Positions 6,604 to 9,865 of a DNA stretch of 9,865 bases are shown here, piece after piece (position 1 is the first letter of the stretch; every line of letters begins with the position of its first letter). This DNA is from an uncultured Chlorobiaceae bacterium (GTDB lineage: Bacteria; Bacteroidota; Chlorobiia; Chlorobiales; Chlorobiaceae): NCBI GenBank assembly GCA_903874585.1, contig CAIQSY010000220.1:1-9865 (forward strand), written 5' to 3'. Under the pieces are notes generated by a model. It saw only the letters and a program-made list of their open reading frames with translations. It was not told the origin of the DNA and did no database searches. The translations under genes were made by a program, and so were the position numbers.

Positions 6604-6657
6604 TCACTTCGCCATAACCTTCTTCACCAGCTCCTCAGCCATCCGCCCTGTCACCAC
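6604..6657 (-). pseudogene. Tiny open frame behind the NYN gene, possible gene remnant
   Basis: From a GTG at 6657 the minus strand reads VVTGRMAEELVKKVMAK and stops at 6604. The start would overlap the TGA that ends the shifted NYN tail. An internal ATG at 6642 gives 12 residues. The segment looks more GC-rich than its surroundings and has a charged helical pattern, but I recognise no family. It could be the surviving start or end of a lost downstream gene, or chance. Confidence 0.2.
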
Positions 6658-6701
6658 AGCGGGGGCTTGTTTATAGATGTACCGTCCTGCAGGATATAGG
6701 G
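6651..6701 (-). other. Out-of-frame conserved tail of the NYN protein
   Basis: In the frame reached by adding one base near 6698-6701, the sequence after LPDP continues as YILQDGTSINKPPLW and stops at TGA 6651-6653. LabA-like NYN proteins commonly end in a PDP-x(5)-DGT-x-I-x-KP-x(2)-W type tail. The existing frame ends as ISCRTVHL instead. A one-base deletion in the CCC run explains the difference. Confidence 0.55.
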
Positions 6702-7288
6702 TCTGGCAATTGATACTTCAGGTATTCGTTTGGGCTGAAAGTAAATGATCCGCTCACAAGGGATTTGAGGTCGTTTGATGTCTTGGTCGATGGGAAGGCA
6801 AAAACAATCTTTTTTCGAGGGAACAATTTCTTCCCTGTTTTTACTGCTGGTATTAAGTCAGAATCCCCAGTAACAAGCACGACCGTATCACAACTATCCG
6901 TATGCAATTGTTCAAACAGTGTTGTAGCAATCATAACATCAGTTTGCTTCTCTTCGTATTTATCGAAACTTTTTCCACACATCTTGCAGAACACATCTTT
7001 CCTCTTGAATTTGTTCATCAGCGCAGTAACTCCTGTTGACTCAATGCATCGAACATAAGCCTTGTGGCGTTTTGTGATGTTAGGTTTCGAGAACTCAAGG
7101 TGTTCTGCGTATGCCGAAATGTAATACACTTGTTGTAAAACAGCGTCCCGCCCTATGAGGTGAAGCTTTGAAGAGCAGAGGCGAGATAGGTCAAGCCACC
7201 TTGTTTTGGCTTTTTCTTGAGGCGGATGAGCGCGTTTCAGTGAGTGGTAGAGGTTGAACCCATCAACAATAAACACGACTCTATTCAT
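6671..7288 (-). CDS. LabA-like NYN-domain (PIN-fold) nuclease with frameshifted C-terminus
   Basis: The 205-residue protein belongs to the NYN/LabA group of PIN-fold nucleases, metal-dependent enzymes thought to cut RNA. The start is typical: MNRVVFIVDGFNLYHSL with the acidic residue Asp9. Further acidic residues sit in TDVMIATTL (Asp117) and TGDSDLIPAV (Asp142, Asp144). A CKMCG pair (Cys101, Cys104) before YEEKQTDV is a zinc-knuckle-like insert common in this group. The catalytic core therefore looks intact. The last residues, ISCRTVHL, are not the family tail, which continues in another frame to 6651. A one-base loss near 6699-6701 is likely. The protein may remain active or be an early pseudogene; a sequencing error is possible. 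No ribosome binding site precedes the ATG. The leader instead carries three GCCA repeats and a strong hairpin. Confidence 0.85.
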   Translation of the reverse strand: MNRVVFIVDGFNLYHSLKRAHPPQEKAKTRWLDLSRLCSSKLHLIGRDAVLQQVYYISAYAEHLEFSKPNITKRHKAYVRCIESTGVTALMNKFKRKDVFCKMCGKSFDKYEEKQTDVMIATTLFEQLHTDSCDTVVLVTGDSDLIPAVKTGKKLFPRKKIVFAFPSTKTSNDLKSLVSGSFTFSPNEYLKYQLPDPISCRTVHL

Positions 7289-7308
7289 GGTATTGGCTGG
7301 CTGGCTAT

Positions 7309-7339
7309 AAAAAGAAACCGCCAGATCGTAACCTGGCGG
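7309..7339 (-). terminator. Terminator-like hairpin in the leader of the NYN gene
   Basis: On the minus strand CCGCCAG, an 8-nt loop GTTACGAT and CTGGCGG (7339-7318) form a perfect 7-bp GC-rich stem. TTTCTTTTT (7317-7309) follows at once, giving a textbook intrinsic terminator. It ends 20 nt before the NYN start codon. It may stop transcription from the right, or act as an attenuator or protein-binding leader if the NYN promoter lies upstream. Confidence 0.7.
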
Positions 7340-7380
7340 GGTTCCGCAAGCCGAAGCCTAACGGGGGATGATTTGTTGAT

Positions 7381-7412
7381 CAAAGATACTACAATTCAGC
7401 GAAATACAAAAA
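7381..7412 (-). promoter_or_regulatory. Candidate promoter upstream of the NYN leader
   Basis: On the minus strand TTTTTG (7412-7407) and TATCTTTG (7388-7381) are 18 bp apart. TATCTTTG fits the TAnnTTTG -7 box of Bacteroidota promoters; whether Chlorobiota use that box is uncertain. If active, the transcript would start near 7375 and contain the 7309-7339 hairpin. Confidence 0.25.
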
Positions 7413-7475
7413 GGCTATCTGTATTTTTTCTGCTCCCTTTGTGTTCCCTTTGCGCTTCTGTTCGCCTTCACTCAT
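7389..7475 (-). CDS. Possible 28-residue peptide downstream of the decayed frame
   Basis: ATG 7475 overlaps the TGA of the preceding frame as ATGA, and AAGGAG lies about 4 nt upstream, a stronger ribosome binding site than any other in the window. The peptide is very basic and low in complexity (MSEGEQKRKGNTKGAEK at the start). Its DNA contains two TCCCTTTG words 11 bp apart (7434-7441, 7445-7452). Conserved function is doubtful and I recognise no family. Confidence 0.2.
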   Translation of the reverse strand: MSEGEQKRKGNTKGAEKIQIAFLYFAEL

Positions 7476-7690
7476 GCCTCTCCTTTCTTCAGCTCCAGCA
7501 GTAGCTCCGCTATGTCGGTGCCGTGCTTTACGATTGGCGTATGAATTGTGATGATCCTTTGTTGATTCTGCCACACTCAAGATTGTATTCTTGTTTGAAA
7601 AAGCCAAGCGTTTCTTGACCAGCCATGCGCCCAATCTCCCAGCTCCTTTATTCCTTCGATGAGCGCAATTTTGCGCCGGTTGATACCTCA
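7472..7690 (-). pseudogene. Decayed coding fragment with an in-frame stop, family unknown
   Basis: One minus-strand frame reads GINRRKIALIEGIKELGDW and onward, meets a TGA near 7580, and resumes in the same frame with IITIHTPIVKHGTDIAELLL, ending ELKKGEA and TGA at 7472-7474. Both halves have the hydrophobic/charged spacing of real protein. A different frame of the same strand stays open longer (7389-7790), but its Arg-rich composition looks like a shadow. The likeliest reading is a broken gene. I do not recognise the family. Confidence 0.3.
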
Positions 7691-7868
7691 CTTTCTGAAA
7701 ATTTGAAACCATGATGCGCTTGTGAGCAGGGGAAAAATCACGGTTGCACCGAAGCAGGAGACCCAAAGCAAATGGGCGAAGTTTGAGCAACCAATCAGAC
7801 GAGCGAAATGAGCCGGAAAAATAAAGCGCCGAATCTATTTTTGAACGCGGTGGCTGAGTCCAAAGCCT

Positions 7869-7888
7869 TCAAATAATCTCAAATAATC
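7869..7888. repeat. Two tandem copies of a 10-bp unit
   Basis: TCAAATAATC occurs twice back to back (7869-7878, 7879-7888), and a related TCTCAAATAA follows at 7921-7930. This may be simple slippage in AT-rich DNA. Confidence 0.5.
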
Positions 7889-8420
7889 GAAGCATCTAAT
7901 TCTATTTTAAGGATTTTTTGTCTCAAATAAAGGCATATTTAACGCTCTATAACCAACATTTCAAGCGCTTTATCACAATCTACATTTACCGATTTAACTT
8001 CCTTTAAAGATTGATTTTGATGCTATTCTAATCATTTGAAAAGCCTTCAGTTAACCAGAAAATAATGGTATCAATTTACTATTTATATTGAGAGTGAAAT
8101 AGATAGCGAATTGAGAGTTCTTTGAGATAAAACGGAAACCGCTCAAAAACAGGATGCTTTTTCACGTGGAGATAAGATGCGCGCCTGAACACCATTTTAC
8201 CGATAGTGCCGGATGCAGGCGACAGCCAGAGGCGATAAAATTAATATCGCTACGGTGAACAGTTATCTCATTCTCTAATTGATACCGATAAAGCCGTTTT
8301 AAGCGCTAAAATCTTTCAGGCGATGCAATACACGAATTCACGGAAAAAGACTTGTATCGCTTGAAGTTAAGGCTGTTTTGAGTATTTGGGAGGGTAAAGG
8401 GAAAGGCTATGTTTAAAATG

Positions 8421-8452
8421 GTTGAAACCGTATCAATGAGAATTGTTTCAAC
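8421..8452. repeat. 32-bp element with 8-bp inverted ends
   Basis: GTTGAAAC (8421-8428) and GTTTCAAC (8445-8452) are perfect inverted repeats around 16 nt. The size and the GTT/AAC ends resemble a CRISPR repeat unit, but only one copy is present, without spacers or cas genes. It could be an operator, a hairpin or an orphan repeat. Confidence 0.4.
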
Positions 8453-8485
8453 AGCGTTAAATTATTCTTTCCTGATAGGTTTTTG

Positions 8486-8584
8486 ATGCTGAATAGCTAC
8501 AGCACGGCGCGGCGGGTTTCGAGTGGTGAGGGCTTGCCAGTGGTATTTTGTGCAGATCGGGCGGATGACAGGCAGGGAGCTTGA
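8486..8584 (+). CDS. Possible 32-residue peptide in a GC-rich island
   Basis: ATG 8486 opens a 32-codon frame (MLNSYSTARR at the start, LPVVFCADRADDRQGA at the end). It sits in a clearly GC-richer patch than the flanking DNA. A second plus-strand frame over the same patch (ending ELETNSQTNSNV) is also protein-like, so the true frame is unclear. There is no ribosome binding site and no known family. Confidence 0.15.
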   Translation: MLNSYSTARRVSSGEGLPVVFCADRADDRQGA

Positions 8585-8609
8585 GACCAACAGCCAGACC
8601 AACTCAAAC

Positions 8610-8627
8610 GTGTAGGATGTGTAGGAT
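8610..8627. repeat. Two tandem copies of a 9-bp unit
   Basis: GTGTAGGAT is repeated exactly at 8610-8618 and 8619-8627. This is a short duplication of unknown meaning at the right end of the GC-richer patch. Confidence 0.5.
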
Positions 8628-8761
8628 ATGTACCGTCTCAAAACAAATAAAATATTGACCTTTTCCAGAGTGATTATTATCTACTTTTCCCTCTTTATTC
8701 TTAAATTCCCGACATATTTCTATAGTGCCGAAAGAGTCTAAAAAACAGGATTCTTGAGAAA

Positions 8762-8783
8762 TTTGTAAAGTTTTTGTAAAGTT
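8762..8783. promoter_or_regulatory. Exact 11-bp tandem repeat, candidate regulator site upstream of panD
   Basis: TTTGTAAAGTT occurs twice in tandem (8762-8772, 8773-8783), about 80-100 bp before the panD start. Direct repeats with an 11-bp period, one helical turn, are the usual binding layout of OmpR/PhoB-type response regulators. A weaker version with the same GTAAAG spacing occurs at 5924-5945. The repeat is certain; the function is inferred. Confidence 0.4.
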
Positions 8784-8862
8784 TCGAGCTTTTTGCTTAA
8801 CAAAACACTCCTGTAAGCCATTTATATACAATAAAATACAGGTTTTTTATTTTTTATAGTTC

Positions 8863-9249
8863 ATGAAATTACACGTCCTGAAGTCAAAAATTCACAATGC
8901 TATTGTCACCAGTGGCGATCTCGAATATGAAGGCAGTATCACCATTGATAATGAACTGCTGGAGATAGCCAATATGATTCCGAATGAAAAAGTACTCGTG
9001 GTCAACAATAATAACGGCGAGCGCTTTGAAACCTACATCATTAAAGGCGCAAATGGCTTACGCGAAATTCAGCTTAACGGTGCGGCTGCACGGTGCGCAT
9101 TGCCGGGTGATGAAATCATCATCATGACCTTTGCTGTCATTGAGGAACATGAAGCACGCGACTTCAAACCGATGGTTCTGATTGTTGACAAGCACAATAA
9201 TCCAAAAAGTCGGCATTATGTCGGCGAAGAGACAACGCTCCTCTCCTGA
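8863..9249 (+). CDS. panD: Aspartate 1-decarboxylase (pyruvoyl-dependent)
   Basis: PanD decarboxylates L-aspartate to beta-alanine for pantothenate and coenzyme A synthesis in the cytoplasm. The 128-residue proenzyme has normal length. It carries the self-cleavage site YEGS with Gly24-Ser25, so Ser25 becomes the pyruvoyl cofactor at the N-terminus of the alpha chain. Lys9, Arg54 and Tyr58 match the active-site positions of the E. coli enzyme. LNGAAARCALPGD (71-83) and IMTFAVIEEHEAR (87-99) are the other family blocks. The ATG at 8863 gives the canonical N-terminus; the leader is very T-rich and lacks a Shine-Dalgarno sequence. No panB or panC is nearby. glmU follows 28 bp downstream and may share the transcript. 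Confidence 0.96.
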   Translation: MKLHVLKSKIHNAIVTSGDLEYEGSITIDNELLEIANMIPNEKVLVVNNNNGERFETYIIKGANGLREIQLNGAAARCALPGDEIIIMTFAVIEEHEARDFKPMVLIVDKHNNPKSRHYVGEETTLLS

Positions 9250-9277
9250 TTCCCCGTCAAAGACTAAACGTTTATCC

Positions 9278-9865
9278 ATGGCACTTGCAGTCATTATTAT
9301 GGCCGCCGGCAAAGGCACAAGAATGCAGTCAGCCCTTCCAAAAGTGCTGCATCAAGCAAACGGGCATCCGCTTATTGACTACGTTCTTAAAACAGCACAA
9401 GCGCTGAATCCAGCAAAAATCGTGCTGGTTGTTGGCCATCAGGCAGAACTTGTCAAAAGCGCCACACAACGATTCGATATTGACATTGCACTGCAGGAAC
9501 CACAATTAGGCACGGGTCATGCCGTCATGCAAGCCGAAGCGCAGCTTCAGCATTTTGATGGTGATATTCTCATTCTTTCAGGAGATGCTCCACTCGTGCA
9601 AGTTCAAACGCTGGAACAGTTGCTTGCCCTGCATCGAACAAGTTCAGCAGTTGCAACCGTACTCACTGCAGAACTTGATGATCCGACAGGATATGGAAGA
9701 GTTGTACGTGATACGAGCAGCAATCAAGTGCTGAAAATTGTTGAACAAAAAGATGCTTCTGAAGAAGAGCGAGCCGTAAGGGAGATTAATTCAGGTGTGT
9801 ACGTCTTTAATGCAACACTGCTGTTTGATGCGCTGAGTAACATTACCACGAATAATGCCCAGCAA
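9278..9865 (+). CDS. glmU: UDP-N-acetylglucosamine pyrophosphorylase (GlmU), 5' part
   Basis: The frame is open from ATG 9278 to the window edge, giving 196 residues with no stop. It matches the uridylyltransferase domain that makes UDP-GlcNAc for peptidoglycan and lipopolysaccharide. The nucleotide-binding signature is IIMAAGKGTRMQSALPKVLH (6-25). LQEPQLGTGHAVMQA lies at 72-86. SGDAPLV contains Asp103, the likely metal ligand. GYGRVV (138-143), IVEQKDAS (154-161) and EINSGVYVF (169-177) follow. The last residues, NNAQQ, correspond to the conserved NNAQ-x-EYY region. Whether the left-handed beta-helix acetyltransferase domain of bifunctional GlmU follows cannot be seen. A single-domain pyrophosphorylase remains possible, so the symbol covers the visible domain only. 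Confidence 0.9.
   Translation, partial: MALAVIIMAAGKGTRMQSALPKVLHQANGHPLIDYVLKTAQALNPAKIVLVVGHQAELVKSATQRFDIDIALQEPQLGTGHAVMQAEAQLQHFDGDILILSGDAPLVQVQTLEQLLALHRTSSAVATVLTAELDDPTGYGRVVRDTSSNQVLKIVEQKDASEEERAVREINSGVYVFNATLLFDALSNITTNNAQQ

Larger units (their letters stand above)
7790..8862. other. Gene-poor AT-rich stretch of about 1.1 kb
   Basis: No credible gene, tRNA, tmRNA, RNase P RNA or SRP RNA is visible. The stretch holds a 10-bp tandem repeat (7869-7888), an 8-bp inverted repeat (8421-8452), a GC-rich island near 8500-8600 and a 9-bp tandem repeat (8610-8627). An 11-bp tandem repeat (8762-8783) lies before panD. Short variants of TACCGAT recur near 7988, 8198 and 8283. A minus-strand frame at 8604-8831 is AT-driven and lacks any domain. 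The region may be a gene graveyard, a noncoding RNA locus, or the scar of a mobile element. Confidence 0.4.

Noticed and set aside
8421..8452. CRISPR array
   Set aside because: Only one repeat-like unit is present; there are no spacers, no second copy and no cas gene.
8604..8831. Minus-strand 75-codon open frame upstream of panD
   Set aside because: It crosses tandem repeats and AT-rich promoter DNA, has no domain and no start signal.
7790..8862. tRNA, tmRNA, SRP RNA or RNase P RNA gene
   Set aside because: No T-loop GGTTCGAATCC-type sequence, tmRNA ends or RNase P core motif could be found by reading both strands.

Overview
The window looks like chromosome from a green sulfur bacterium (Chlorobiota), probably a low-GC Chlorobium-like genome. 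This is inferred from the style of the proteins (type 2 IPP isomerase, short-chain prenyl synthase, OmpH, LptC, PanD, GlmU) and from start codons that mostly lack strong Shine-Dalgarno sequences. No ribosomal or photosynthesis marker is present, so the genus is a guess.

Left edge (1-1131). Positions 1-25 on the minus strand hold the first eight codons of what looks like an IS4-family (DUF4372-type) transposase. Its ribosome binding site and start codon lie inside a perfect 11-bp hairpin. Next to it is brxA (minus, 183-797), the first gene of BREX phage-defence operons. The insertion sequence therefore sits where brxB would be expected. The 334 bp between brxA and the next gene carries a perfect 8-bp palindrome that could be an operator.

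Isoprenoid and DNA-processing block (1132-4377, plus). fni (IPP/DMAPP isomerase) overlaps a trans-prenyl diphosphate synthase with GGPP-synthase-like features by 4 bp. dprA follows 13 bp later. The first two genes form a pathway unit that supplies C15-C20 prenyl diphosphates.

Envelope block (4617-5740, plus). An OmpH/Skp periplasmic chaperone is followed 17 bp later by an LptC-like lipoprotein. Both serve outer-membrane assembly.

Accessory block (5741-8862). Two minus-strand genes lie here. One is a PEGA-domain lipoprotein with its own promoter and a large hairpin downstream. The other is a LabA-like NYN-domain nuclease gene whose conserved C-terminal tail has been put out of frame by a one-base loss. 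The NYN gene is preceded by an intrinsic-terminator-like hairpin that ends 20 nt before its start codon. To its right are decayed coding fragments (7389-7690) and about 1.1 kb (7790-8862) without a credible gene, holding short repeats and a possible 11-bp tandem operator.

Right edge (8863-9865, plus). panD (aspartate 1-decarboxylase) is followed by the N-terminal uridylyltransferase part of glmU, which runs off the window. The core genes look intact. The unusual material is the IS-disrupted BREX head, the NYN gene with its structured leader and frameshift, and the gene-poor stretch beside it.
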